From: Trifolium pratense | Lineage: Eukaryota > Streptophyta > Magnoliopsida > Fabales > Fabaceae | NCBI RefSeq assembly: GCF_020283565.1 | Contig: NC_060065.1 | Coordinates: forward strand, 38,552,409-38,616,408 | Direction of reading: 5' to 3' | Length of the DNA stretch: 64,000 nt | Part shown: positions 38,101-47,040 of the stretch, one piece after another | Layout: every line of letters begins with the position of its first letter | How positions within the stretch are numbered: position 1 is the first letter of the stretch | Translations under genes and position numbers: made by a program | Notes under the pieces: model-generated | Seen by the model: only the letters and a program-made list of their open reading frames with translations | The model's database searches: none | What the model was told of the DNA's origin: nothing

Positions 38101-38195
38101 TCCGTCACACCTTGCGCCGCGTGAAAGTATGTCCGGCAACCGGCGCAACGTGCCCTAACGGCGGGGAGAGGTGGTGGTTGCGGTTGTTGCAACAT
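23190..38195 (-). CDS. FGT1: FORGETTER1 / Strawberry notch homologue, copy B (helicase-like chromatin protein)
   Basis: Tandem paralogue of copy A with identical 32-exon structure, 1,232 codons by reconstruction: 38195-37929, 35953-35888, 35787-35614, 35531-35401, 35258-35182, 34737-34556, 34363-34286, 33406-33274, 32048-31988, 31892-31811, 30563-30438, 30333-30190, 30090-29991, 29898-29770, 29155-29099, 28885-28812, 28725-28556, 28365-28272, 28008-27911, 27829-27694, 27535-27429, 26353-26258, 26169-26082, 25982-25862, 25694-25583, 25495-25372, 25276-25199, 25116-24998, 24256-24203, 24129-24027, 23913-23785, 23378-23190. The N terminus has two LSD1-like zinc ribbons (CAGCR...CPNC and CPACK...CPQC), then [16 protein letters not shown] text, Walker A (Lys near 193), DECH near 298-301, a C4HC3 PHD finger (CEIC...CSCC...H..C...CNLC), and the Strawberry-notch C-terminal region with [12 protein letters not shown] and [10 protein letters not shown]. 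This looks like the more ancestral copy. Introns 1, 8, 9, 10, 14, 21 and 28 are enlarged by insertions. An upstream ATG at 38275 opens an overlapping uORF. The C-terminal tail after AVLEG is not shared with copy A. Confidence 0.9.
24573..24600. repeat. (AAAT)n microsatellite in FGT1 copy B intron 28
   Basis: About seven 'aaat' units within a 741-bp intron that is only 97 bp in copy A. Confidence 0.8.
26749..26993. mobile_element. Small fold-back element in FGT1 copy B intron 21
   Basis: The left end 'tcaatttaatccctaaacta' is the near complement of the right end 'taggttagggactaaattga'. Further mirrored 'tcaatttagtccctaa' / 'ggactaaattg' words lie inside. Intron 21 is 1,075 bp in copy B against 141 bp in copy A, largely because of this and flanking repeat DNA. 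Confidence 0.65.
30720..31790. other. Insertion-derived DNA in FGT1 copy B intron 10
   Basis: The intron is 1,247 bp here and 280 bp in copy A. The extra DNA contains 'gatgtgagacttaagcactc' near 31384 (TRIM-like wording) and non-repetitive text. No open frame or clear ends, so the element is unidentified. Confidence 0.4.
32095..32122. repeat. (TA)n microsatellite in FGT1 copy B intron 9
   Basis: About 13 TA units just beyond the exon 9 acceptor; absent from copy A. Confidence 0.85.
32398..32740. mobile_element. Probable hAT-like MITE in FGT1 copy B intron 8
   Basis: The left side 'aggctctatttgagagttta' with 'gagggctttgagagggg' mirrors the right side 'ctccaaagccctccc' and 'ccaaaacggcattagag'. 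Intron 8 is 1,225 bp here against 370 bp in copy A. Confidence 0.5.
37356..37480. repeat. GTGTC/GACAC-rich dispersed repeat (first of two copies)
   Basis: Text 'gattaggcgtgtctgacacc' and 'ggacacgcgtcggtgtctga', then 'ctgaattatgtcattttatc'. The same order occurs at 52796-52935 ('ggattaggcgtgtcccgacg', 'ttgaattatgtcattttctt'). Dense short palindromes. It lies in FGT1 copy B intron 1. Confidence 0.6.
37481..37620 (-). mobile_element. TRIM LTR-related fragment in FGT1 copy B intron 1
   Basis: Contains 'ccttacaaaaccggcttgta' and 'aaggtgaggattgccacctc', the reverse of the TRIM LTR at 54239. Truncated at both ends. Intron 1 is 1,975 bp here and 380 bp in copy A. Confidence 0.55.
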
Positions 38196-38275
38196 TTTGA
38201 GAGGAAGATAGTGGGAGAGAAGTTGAGAGAAGAAGGGTGAGCGCGAAAAATGGATTTGTTGGCGGGTCTTTTCAT
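38105..38275 (-). promoter_or_regulatory. Overlapping upstream ORF of FGT1 copy B
   Basis: ATG at 38275 opens 56 codons (MKRPANKS...) ending in TGA at 38107-38105, out of frame with and overlapping the main start at 38195. The same ATG (MKRPANKK...) is the in-frame start of copy A. It would matter only if transcription starts upstream of 38275, which the sequence cannot show. Confidence 0.5.
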
Positions 38276-38349
38276 CTTCTTATAATGTGCGAGATGTGCG
38301 AGATTTTTTTTTTACTTTTTAGGGGAATATGAAGAGTTTAATAGTTTAA

Positions 38350-38745
38350 GGTAAAGAATAATCCTACCAACACACTCTTTAACAAATGAGGAGTGCTAGC
38401 AACACACTTTTTAATAAACACACTCCAACACACTTTCTTTTATTGGTTGAAATTCACATGGGTCCCATAAAAGTTATATGGATCCACATTTTTTTATGGG
38501 ACCCATGTGAATTTCAACCAATAAAAGAAAGTGTGTTGGAGTGTGTTTGTTAAAGAGTGTGTTGCTAGCATTATTCTTAACAAATACACTTCAATATATT
38601 CTTTTTTATCGGTTGAAATTCACATGGGTCCCATAAAAAAATGTGGACCCATATAATTTTTATGGGACCCATATAAATTTTAATCAATAGAAGAGAGTGT
38701 GTTAGAGTGTGTTTGTTAAAGAGTGTGTTGCTAGCACTCCTCTTG
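38350..38745. mobile_element. Composite fold-back MITE in the FGT1 copy B promoter
   Basis: The TIR GAGGAGTGCTAGCAACACAC at 38388 is complementary to the right end at 38722-38742. Inside, 'ttggttgaaattcacatggg' and its complement form a tight hairpin near 38445-38525, and a second arm set follows at 38577-38700. An overlapping pair ('aagaataatcctaccaacac' at 38356 and 'gttgctagcattattctt' near 38561) suggests one MITE inserted in another. It starts about 155 bp upstream of the copy B ATG. Confidence 0.75.
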
Positions 38746-40262
38746 TGGTAAATAAATACTCCATTTTAATTTTGGTTAAATAAGTTTATTTTCTCGAAGT
38801 GCTCAGTTTTATTGTTTTGGTTATTTTAAGTAAAAAAAAATTGAAATTTCAGGTTTAAAACTTTAAAAGCAAATGGCAGTGAAAGTAGCTGACACAGATA
38901 TATGACATGAAAAAAGAAAAAATAGAAAAATGTCTTTTTTAATGTAAAAATGAATTTTGATTAAGAAAAATCAGATACAACACAAAGGTAACAATCCAGG
39001 GGCATATCCTCCAACCAAATATTACTGGGTTTTGTAAGGGTCAACTGGACTAAGGAACGAATTGGTCCAACCGTAAATTGGGGTCAATCGGTTTGGTCTG
39101 ATTATTGGATTAGATATATAGTTGAATCTATGTGAATTGGTCAAAATCGAAAATAATTGATGAATCGGCAATTTTAAAAATTAGTCGGTTCAATGCTCAA
39201 TTTTCAACATTGACAGCATTTTATATGTTAAAAAGATAGAAATATTGTCGGAAAGAATCGAACACACACCCTCATACTAAGAGTACTATTATCGGTGTAA
39301 AATTAGCGTGTCTACACATTTCCCACCAGTCATAATGCAATACTGCAAGAGATCTCATACTGCAATGGATATTCCCCTTATCAAGTTTGTTATTTTAGTC
39401 TATACACATTTTCAAAATAAGTAACATCTTTTTATTGTTTTCAAAATGCTAATTATATTTCCATACATCATTTGAGCAACGGATATATGCATTGAACGTT
39501 TTTTTTTTTTTACAATTAAATAGCAATGGTTTTTTTTTATATAATAAATAGTCCAACATTCACATCTATCCTAAATTTTAACTGTTTATTTTAAATCTTT
39601 TAAAAATATTCTTCAACACATTTCCTTTGTCATGAATCCTAATAACCACAATTTTAGGAAGTTGACACCGCGTTTTATTGGTCCATAACAAATTTTGAAG
39701 AAACTAGGGGAAGTTGTGTATAAGATCGCATTACCAACATCATCACGCGATCCATCGATCAACACCAACATTTCTGTCTCACTTTCCTCATTATGTTTCT
39801 GTACTTTCTTCAATTCGACAAACACAATGTATAATGTATTCGGTTGATGAATCTGCTGCCGATAAGCTGAAGGGGATTTGATGCGCTTAGTGGTGTGCAT
39901 TCCAACTTTTTGTTGTTTTTCCCCACTCAAACAACTGATGTGTTGCTTTGCTTTGCCCTTTTTCCATTTCTCACTGCTATTTTATTCTTGATGATACTAT
40001 AATAATTTGCAGTTGGATTAACATTTTCCTAAAGTTGGGTTCGAGATTTCTCTTCTTTCTTCCTCACAGCCTATCCTTCATTGTTAGTAGCTTAGCTAAA
40101 CGAGAGTTTAAAGTCCTATCCCGGTTTCTTCGACAATAGAGTTACCCTAGGTTAGGGACCGATTTTGGCAAAGTGACTGACGAATGAAACTTTGAGGCAC
40201 ATGAACAGGTTTGTCAAATCTTTACAAAGCGTTTTTCTTTTTTATCAATTTCGTACTCTTAA
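38746..40262. other. Intergenic; unassigned minus-strand ORF at 39613-39930
   Basis: AT-rich DNA with no recognised gene. The 105-codon frame at 39613-39930 (MSGEKQQKVGMHTTKR...) has balanced composition but no motif I know, and could be a decayed exon. The stretch near 39236-39310 ('cggaaagaatcgaacacaca') looks repeat-derived. Confidence 0.35.
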
Positions 40263-40264
40263 CT

Positions 40265-41260
40265 ATGGTGGATGAAGTTGACAACCAATGGCAAATCGTG
40301 AAAGGTAGAAACAAGAAAGGATTTCAAAAGAAACTCGATATAACAACAACAAAATTCTCAATTAAGGAGCATCCAAACAATATTACGACGTATTTCTTTA
40401 CAAATTTTTCGGATAGTTTCGGTGCAAACGCTATGCTCAGGGCTTTTCAATATTACAAGGATGTTACAGAGGTCGTTATCCCGGCCAACCGTGGTGTGGG
40501 AGGTCGCATATTTGTTTTTCCTAGGTTTTATCGTGTTGTTGACACCCGATGCTTTGAATCTGAATTGGATAGCATCATTGGACGTTAAAAGAGTTTTTTA
40601 AATCTATCGCATTTTCATCGTGTGGAGGGAGAAAGAAGGATTGATCGTGACCAGGTATGGAAGGAGGCTGGGAGGAATAACAAGGATGAAGGTCATCACA
40701 TCAAAAAAAGTTTACCTCGGCCAACCATTGATGCTGAGCATCAGTCGCTGAAGCCTCACAACACGGTGACGAATTCTTATGTTAACATAGTCAAATCGAG
40801 AAGCATATCCAACAAGGGGGAATGATCTCAACATATTGTTTTTTCGTATGTGGCTGCCAAAGACAACATGGAGAGGATTCAGAAGGGGTTTATCGGGGTG
40901 GTGAATGTGTCAGGAATGTCTTATAACATCCAAAATAAGTTCCATGGGCATGGCTATTTTGGAGTTAAGGCTACCCCTTTAGGTTCCAGTTTAACTTTGT
41001 TAGAAAGCCAAGAGGATGGTGAAGTTCAAGCACTCTTGGAAGATGCTAAAAAATGAATGGATAAATGGTTTAAGGAGATACGACCTTGGAGTCCAAAAGA
41101 TATAGATATTGAACGAACCATCTAGTTAAGGGTATATGGAATTCTTATTCATGATTGGAATGATCTCTTTTTCTCTCAATTAGTCAAACCTTGGGGTACT
41201 TTTATTAACGAGGATGAAGGAACTAGGAAGAAATATATGCCATCATACCAACTTGTCTCA
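40265..41260 (+). pseudogene. Decayed LINE ORF1 (RRM plus DUF4283-like) relic
   Basis: First frame 40265-40588: an RRM with RNP2-like YFFTNF and RNP1-like GGRIFVFPRF, ending in a stop. Later frames give VNVSGMSYNIQNKFHGHGYF and then WFKEIRPWSPKDIDIERTI, an in-frame TAG, and LRVYGILIHDWNDLFF. That RRM followed by a WxxEIRPWSP...RVxGIPxHxW block is typical of nucleic-acid-binding ORF1 proteins of plant LINEs. No endonuclease or reverse transcriptase follows. Broken by at least three frame disruptions. Confidence 0.6.
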
Positions 41261-41299
41261 TGTTCCTTGTGCGCTAAATGTCCTAATCTAATATCTTCC

Positions 41300-41820
41300 T
41301 ATCTGCAGGTAGATTCTATACATTTGTCATCTAACAAAAGATGGTTGTGTACATCATGGAGGAATTTCATATACCACCGTCGAGTGTTTGATTCAATATG
41401 AACACGACATTTTGCTTCACAACCACATCAAATACATGCTCTAGGTACTCTTTTCGACTAGTTGAAGTGTCGACTGTGTCATCTTCAACCCCTGTCTATA
41501 GCATACAAATGTTTGTTGAATTATTTCACTTTTTTTGCTCCTCAAAACTTTACTTTTCTTTCTACATATCCATGAAAACAAGCACACCAATTGTAGAATG
41601 CAAATGCCACCCCACGATCCAAAAAATGATATCTCATTAAATCTTTGTGACTTAATTGCTTAAAGTTGATCTTCGAGATGTCTTTCAAACTGTTAACAAC
41701 GTAAAATTCACCAAAAATACATCCCCCTACACCTTCAATCGGACTACTTTCGGTATCATCTACATTGTCATTCCCAACTTCATCTTGCCCTTCATCTTCA
41801 GACAATAATATATTTTCCAA
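41300..41820 (-). pseudogene. FAR1-domain (FHY3/FAR1 family) pseudogene fragment
   Basis: Minus strand: acidic N-terminal part, then VAFAFYNWCACFHGYVERK, then in shifted frames SKKSEIIQQTFVCYRQG, CGCEAKCRVHIESNTRRWYM and KFLHDVHNHLL. This is the order of the FAR1 DNA-binding domain (WRKY/GCM-like zinc fold, Cys...Cys...His-X-His) of transposase-derived transcription factors. Frameshifts near 41540 and 41460 break it. Just upstream (41869-41873) the SIRE-type retrotransposon is inserted. A short coding-like start (MVEVCSNSMSDEDESH) at about 49355-49405 on the same strand could be its displaced first exon. Confidence 0.6.
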
Positions 41821-41873
41821 TCCATAAATAAATGTATTTTTTATTATTATAACATAATTAACTAAAAGAAATG

Positions 41874-42859
41874 TGTTGGTGTTTCAAGTTGGCCGCATTT
41901 TGCTAAAACAAATATTCAAGCCAGATGTGGAGCAGAATGCTTCACCATCAAGTTCAAGCAAGATGTTGCATGGAATGCTTCAACATTGGATACCACATCC
42001 AGTGGGCCGGGCCTGATGTTTTTAATCTCGCGTGGAGTTCTTTTTATGGAAATCTCGCCTTTTTACTTTTGCACCAAGCAGCACGCCTTTCCTAATGTTC
42101 TAGAAGGCGGCCATGACCTAGTTTTGTTTCAGAATGAATCAACTATTTATGGAAACAAAACATTTGATTCAAGAATATTCCTTAAAGTAACTTCTGGACC
42201 TGCTGCGTTTTTGAAGCCCAATTCAAGACCTAGCTCGTGCTATATAAAGGAAGACTGAACCCTTGTGCAACTTACTGAAGCTGTAATTGAGTTTTACAAA
42301 GCGTGTGTTTAGGGTTTTAGTGTTGTTAATTGTGTTCCTCTTCTTGTATTACCCTGATGCAAGATTAAGGACTGTGTGTTACTGTGTTGTAATATCTCCA
42401 GAGCTTCTAAGCAAGGAGATAGTGTGTGTGAACCATTCCTAAGCTTTGAAGTACGGAATTGGTGAATGTTTAAGAAGTGTGTCTTCATATACAAGTTGTT
42501 ACGTGTACGATCACAGTGGCTGTGATTAAGAGGAGTTGAGCGGAGGTTCTCATACCTAGGTGTGACTTAGGTAGAATATAGCACGGGTGGTGATTAGGTG
42601 AGAAGTCATAAACGGGGCGTTTATTGAGGGCTTTGAACTAATCCTATCATAGTGGATTCACTCCTGGATTGGTATCCCCCAGAGTAGGCTGTTATGCTGA
42701 ACTGGGTTAACAAATAACTGTGTTATTCTGTTTCGTGCATTTTATATTTCCTTATTGTTCGTCTAGTTCAGTGTTGAACACAGTGTTGGATCATCGGATC
42801 AAACATACAGTGTTGGAGCATCGTGTTCAACATCGTGTTACTAGTGTGCCAGAATTTCA
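41874..42859 (+). repeat. 5' LTR of the SIRE-type element
   Basis: 986 bp, TGTTGG...TTTCA. I found no difference from the 3' LTR when reading them side by side. Derived open frames (for example 42309-42494 and 48678-48863) translate identically. Confidence 0.93.
42238..42250 (+). promoter_or_regulatory. TATA box in the 5' LTR
   Basis: TATATAAAGG at 42241-42250, about 365 bp into the LTR, a normal U3 position. The same site is at 48610 in the 3' LTR. Confidence 0.65.
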
Positions 42860-42860
42860 A

Positions 42861-42874
42861 TTGGTATCAGAGCA
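42861..42874 (+). promoter_or_regulatory. Primer binding site (initiator Met tRNA)
   Basis: TTGGTATCAGAGC directly after the 5' LTR, the usual plant copia primer site complementary to the 3' end of initiator methionine tRNA. Confidence 0.85.
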
Positions 42875-42927
42875 GGCACCCTGTTCTGGATTTAGGGTGA
42901 GCTCCAGGGAAAGTACTTTCTGGCGAA

Positions 42928-45900
42928 ATGGACAAGGAAGGAGGAACAATTTCCAGACCGCCCCTACTGATAGGGCCTGAGAACTATGACTATTGGAAAG
43001 CTAAGATGATGGTTTTTCTTAAATCCATTGATAGCAGAACATGGAAAGCTATAGAAAATGGCTGGGAACCCCCAGTGGTCATTGATAAGGATGGAAAGAA
43101 AACCAGTGAAATCAAGCCTACAAAAGACTATTCTAAAGACGAGGATGACTTAGCTCTAGGAAACTCAAAAGCCTTATATGCCATATTCAATGGGGTGGAC
43201 ATCAACATGTTCAGACTTGTCAAACGATGCACTGTGGCTAAACATGCGTGGGAGATACTTAGGAAAGCACATGAAGGAACCAATAAGGTAAAGTTGTCCA
43301 AACTTCAGATGCTTCGCACAAACTTTGAAAATCTGAGTATGAAGGAAGAAGAGACTATTCATGATTTCCACATGAATATTTTAGAATTTGCAAATTCATT
43401 TAATGCCTTGGGAGAACCCATATCAGATGAAAAGCTTGTGAGCAAAATTCTCAGATCTCTACCAAAGAGGTTTGACATGAAAGTGACAGCAATTGAAGAA
43501 TCTCAAGATCTGGTCAACATTCAAGTGGATGAACTAATAGGCTCACTTCAAACCTATGAGTTAGGCATGAATCAAAGAAAAGAAAAGAAAAATAAAAGTT
43601 TAGCCTTTGCCTCCAACACTAGAGAATATGAAGAATCAGATTTGGAGAGTGATGAAAGTTTGTCAGAAGCAATGGTCTTGCTAGGAAGACAATTCAACAG
43701 AATCGTGAAAAGAATGGACAAAAAGTCTAAGTTTAATGTGCCAAGCATCAAGCTCGACATCAACAAACAGACCAATGATCAAAGAAGGGCTAGAAGTGAT
43801 GAGAAAACCAGTCAGTCAGAAGGGGTCCAGTGTCAAGAATGTGAAGGATATGGACACATCAAAGCTGAATGTCCTACCTTTCTGAAGAGACAAAAGAAAA
43901 GTCTGGCTATCACTTGGTCAGATGAGGATGACTCAGAGGAGGAAACTGAAAGTGGATCTGCAAAACATGTCAATGCGCTGACAGGTCTGTGTGAGTCTGA
44001 TGCTGAATCATGTGATGAAACATCCTATGAAGAACTACTAGCTACCTACAAGGACCTATTCACCAGGAGCAATGAATTCTGCAAAGCCTTGGAAAAACAA
44101 AAGAAGGCGAATTGCCAACTACAGGCTGAGAAGAATGAATGTCTGGATATAATTAAGACTCTCAATAAAGAGATTGAAAAGCTGAATGAAGACTTGGAGC
44201 ATGCTAGAAAACAAGTTAGAGTCTTTGCATCAGGAGAAGAAAAGTTTCAAGCCATGTTGTTAAAACAAAGTGCAGGTAAGAAACCTATTGGCTTTGACTA
44301 TGAGATAGTGGATCAAGAAATGGGTTATAACAAAGCTACTATCACTACCCCCATTGATAAAACTTTTCCTGTTAGTGGTGGGTTACTACCTCCCCATCCT
44401 CCCACACATCAGGGAACTGACACATGGTTGAAACCCAAGCAGCATGTCCAGACTAACTCGATGCCTCAACATCCACCTCACCATCGATACAACGGGTCAA
44501 GATTTAGGACTAAAAGAAGGAATTGGAGGTGTCATTACTGTGGTAGGAAAGGGCACATCAGACCTTACTGCTACAAGCTGTATGGCTATCCACAGAATTC
44601 ACGGTCACTTGAACCCAAATCTGAGAACGTGAATGTGAAGAAAGAGTGGAAGAAAAAGGAAGATTGTGTAAGCTTGATAGCTCATACATCTCTGCGGGCA
44701 TCATCTAGACAAGATTGGTATTTTGACAGTGGATGCTCTAGACACATGACTGGAGTGGAAGGATATCTAGCCAATCTAAGATCCTATGCCACAAGTTTTG
44801 TAACTTTTGGAGATGGAGCTAAGGGAGAAATAAAAGGAATTGGGAACCTAATTGACAATTGGCTACCAAACTTAGATAATGTTCTGTTAGTTAAAGGACT
44901 TACAGCAAATTTGATTAGCATCAGTCAATTGTGTGACCAAGGCATGAAGGTGAACTTCACACAATCAGAATGTCTTGTTACAGATGGAGAAGGAAGACTG
45001 ATAATGAAGGGAGTAAGGTCCAAAGACAATTATTACTTGTGGGTATCTGAAGAAGGAAATTATATGTCTACTTGTCTCATAAGCAAAAATGAGGAAGTCA
45101 AACTCTGGCATCAAAAGTTGGGTCACTTACATCTGAGAGGTTTGAAAAAGGTCATAGCAGAAGAAGCAATCAAGGGAAATCCAAAGCTCAAGATTGAGGA
45201 AGGAACTATATGTGGTGAGTGCCAAATAGGCAAGCAAACCATGGTGGCACATCCGAGGCTCCAACATCCGGTTACATCTAGAGCACTTGAACTATTACAC
45301 ATAGATCTGATGGCACCTTTGCAGACTGAAAATCTTGGTGGTAAAAGGTATGTTTTTGCTTTGGAAGATGATTTTTCTAGATTCACTTGGATAGATTTCC
45401 TTAGAGAAAAATCAGACAGCTTTGAAACTTTTAGAAACTTATGCTTACAACTTCAAAGAGAAAAGGAGGTTGTTATTGTAAGAATAAGAAGTGATCGTGG
45501 AAAAGAATTTGAGAATGCAAAATTCTTTGATTCCTGTGCATCAGAAGGCATTTTTCTTGGATACTCCACAAACAGCAGAGCTTACAGAGTTTATAACTCT
45601 AGAACTAAAGTTACCGTGGAATTAATGAATGTGGTAGTTGATGATGCATCATCAACCAAAACAGCAGATGTTGAATCATCCATTCAACAGTCATATGATA
45701 TTGTATTTGATGAAGTTTCAGGTTCTAACAATGAATCTACTAATCCTAAATCAGAACCTGCCCGTGTCAACAAAGTCCCATTTATCAGGGATTTAGCTGA
45801 AGAAAATATTGTGAAGCTTGATCATGTTGCTATTGAAGAACAGGTGGCTGACATATTCAGTAAAGCATTGGATGTTGTTGAGTTTGAAAGGCTAAGGGGC

Positions 45901-45933
45901 AAATTAAGAATTTTCCTACATAAGGAATTGTAG
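42928..45933 (+). CDS. Copia Gag-protease-partial integrase polyprotein, internally deleted
   Basis: 1,001 codons. Order: Gag (UBN2-type capsid region, about 15-240), CCHC knuckle CQECEGYGHIKAEC from residue 302, coiled-coil-like Lys/Glu-rich stretch about 375-440, second knuckle CHYCGRKGHIRPYC from 535, aspartic protease DSGCSRHMTG (Asp600), integrase HHCC zinc region (LWHQKLGHLH from 726), and integrase core Asp793 and Asp856. Near residue 872 the text jumps to EGIFLGYSTNSRAYRVYN, normally far downstream, so the integrase catalytic Glu is gone. Near residue 949 it jumps again to an end-of-RNase-H stretch (QVADIFSKALD). Reverse transcriptase is absent. The frame stays open across both deletions. 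Normal Gag-Pol in this lineage is well over 1,400 residues. Confidence 0.9.
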   Translation: MDKEGGTISRPPLLIGPENYDYWKAKMMVFLKSIDSRTWKAIENGWEPPVVIDKDGKKTSEIKPTKDYSKDEDDLALGNSKALYAIFNGVDINMFRLVKRCTVAKHAWEILRKAHEGTNKVKLSKLQMLRTNFENLSMKEEETIHDFHMNILEFANSFNALGEPISDEKLVSKILRSLPKRFDMKVTAIEESQDLVNIQVDELIGSLQTYELGMNQRKEKKNKSLAFASNTREYEESDLESDESLSEAMVLLGRQFNRIVKRMDKKSKFNVPSIKLDINKQTNDQRRARSDEKTSQSEGVQCQECEGYGHIKAECPTFLKRQKKSLAITWSDEDDSEEETESGSAKHVNALTGLCESDAESCDETSYEELLATYKDLFTRSNEFCKALEKQKKANCQLQAEKNECLDIIKTLNKEIEKLNEDLEHARKQVRVFASGEEKFQAMLLKQSAGKKPIGFDYEIVDQEMGYNKATITTPIDKTFPVSGGLLPPHPPTHQGTDTWLKPKQHVQTNSMPQHPPHHRYNGSRFRTKRRNWRCHYCGRKGHIRPYCYKLYGYPQNSRSLEPKSENVNVKKEWKKKEDCVSLIAHTSLRASSRQDWYFDSGCSRHMTGVEGYLANLRSYATSFVTFGDGAKGEIKGIGNLIDNWLPNLDNVLLVKGLTANLISISQLCDQGMKVNFTQSECLVTDGEGRLIMKGVRSKDNYYLWVSEEGNYMSTCLISKNEEVKLWHQKLGHLHLRGLKKVIAEEAIKGNPKLKIEEGTICGECQIGKQTMVAHPRLQHPVTSRALELLHIDLMAPLQTENLGGKRYVFALEDDFSRFTWIDFLREKSDSFETFRNLCLQLQREKEVVIVRIRSDRGKEFENAKFFDSCASEGIFLGYSTNSRAYRVYNSRTKVTVELMNVVVDDASSTKTADVESSIQQSYDIVFDEVSGSNNESTNPKSEPARVNKVPFIRDLAEENIVKLDHVAIEEQVADIFSKALDVVEFERLRGKLRIFLHKEL

Positions 45934-45987
45934 CAGTTAAGGAGTTTTGAGCGTGCAACCACATTTTTCACTTCGATCCCACCAGTG

Positions 45988-46659
45988 ATGCACGCTAATT
46001 CCGGGCAATCATCTCAAAATTGCCATAACCGTGTCATAACATGCAATCAACTCTCTTTCACCTACTGTCCCACTGATTGTGCTCTGTTTGAAGTTCAATT
46101 CAATCAAAAACTATTTTATTTCAATCAGATCGCCATGTCGAACTCTGATAATACTGTTGATGCTACTGTACAACCATTTGTAGTTGTGAATGATCATGTG
46201 GCTCCATCTGATAAGTCCATCTCTGATTCTGTTGTTGAGCTTGTTACTTTTTCTATCAAGGAGAACATTACTACACTTGATGTTGCACAGGATGTTGGAA
46301 CATCCTCTGTCCAGCCTAATCCAAATGCTGCCACTATCACTGAGTCTTTTGGTGATAGTTGTGATTTTGAGGCTGCTACTGGAGATGAATTGCAGGACAA
46401 AGAAAACAATGATATTCCTGCTGATGTTATTGAAGACTCTAAAACAAAGGATAGTATAGAGAAAGTTGTCTCTCTTGGTGATAAAGATACTGAGTCTGAA
46501 AAGACAGTAAATGAAGAACAAGAGATGATTGATCTTGATGAGGTTGACTTCTTGGATGAACCTCAGCCAAAGACTGTTCATGGGAGATTGGAACAATGTT
46601 TTCTTATGCCCTTGTCATATTGTGCAAACAAGGGGAAATGTCTCTTTTGTGAATGTTGA
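45988..46659 (+). CDS. Post-pol ORF remnant (env-position ORF of SIRE elements), shortened
   Basis: About 224 codons of Ser/Thr/Asp/Glu/Val-rich sequence just after pol. SIRE/Maximus elements carry a second ORF here, historically called env-like, whose function is not established. This copy ends in a Cys-rich stretch (CANKGKCLFCEC) and is much shorter than usual. No convincing signal peptide or membrane segment is visible. Confidence 0.6.
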   Translation: MHANSGQSSQNCHNRVITCNQLSFTYCPTDCALFEVQFNQKLFYFNQIAMSNSDNTVDATVQPFVVVNDHVAPSDKSISDSVVELVTFSIKENITTLDVAQDVGTSSVQPNPNAATITESFGDSCDFEAATGDELQDKENNDIPADVIEDSKTKDSIEKVVSLGDKDTESEKTVNEEQEMIDLDEVDFLDEPQPKTVHGRLEQCFLMPLSYCANKGKCLFCEC

Positions 46660-46749
46660 CTATGTGTTTGTTGTGATGGAGGTAGTAGATATGCTTTACA
46701 ACTTATAACCTCTAGTTAGCTGGATGAAAAGAAGCTGTAGTTTGAGCGA

Positions 46750-46944
46750 ATGATTCATGCTCTGAAGCTTGAAGAAGCTGCATTAGAAGCAACTGATGCA
46801 GGTGTTGATGAGAATCTGAGTGTTGATGCAGGTGGTGATAATGAGGAAGAAGACTCTGAGGTTGAAGATGAGGGAAATGATTCCCCAAGACAGTGCCTCT
46901 GTGTAATGTTTCTTTTGGATTTATTTTCCATGTGTGGGCTATGA
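46750..46944 (+). pseudogene. Second fragment of the post-pol ORF
   Basis: Open frame with MIHALKLEEAALEATDAGVD and an acidic EEEDSEVEDEGND run, resembling the acidic C-terminal part of such ORFs. It is separated from the upstream piece by stops, suggesting an internal deletion or frameshift. Confidence 0.45.
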
Positions 46945-47040
46945 TCTAAATTTAAGCACCCTGTGTGCATCTGGACTGTGATATTCTGCACTATGTCTCT
47001 GGATTTTCTGCTATTTCTATGAAGACCCTATTTTGTCTAA

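Noticed and set aside
41542..41820. Independent intact 92-codon gene
   Set aside because: It is only the first unbroken part of a FAR1-domain relic that continues in shifted frames to about 41300.
46111..46596. 161-codon minus-strand ORF
   Set aside because: Antisense shadow of the post-pol ORF of the retrotransposon.
45988..46659. Functional envelope protein suggesting a retrovirus
   Set aside because: No convincing signal peptide or membrane-spanning segment, shortened length, and a non-autonomous parent element. Kept only as a positional remnant.
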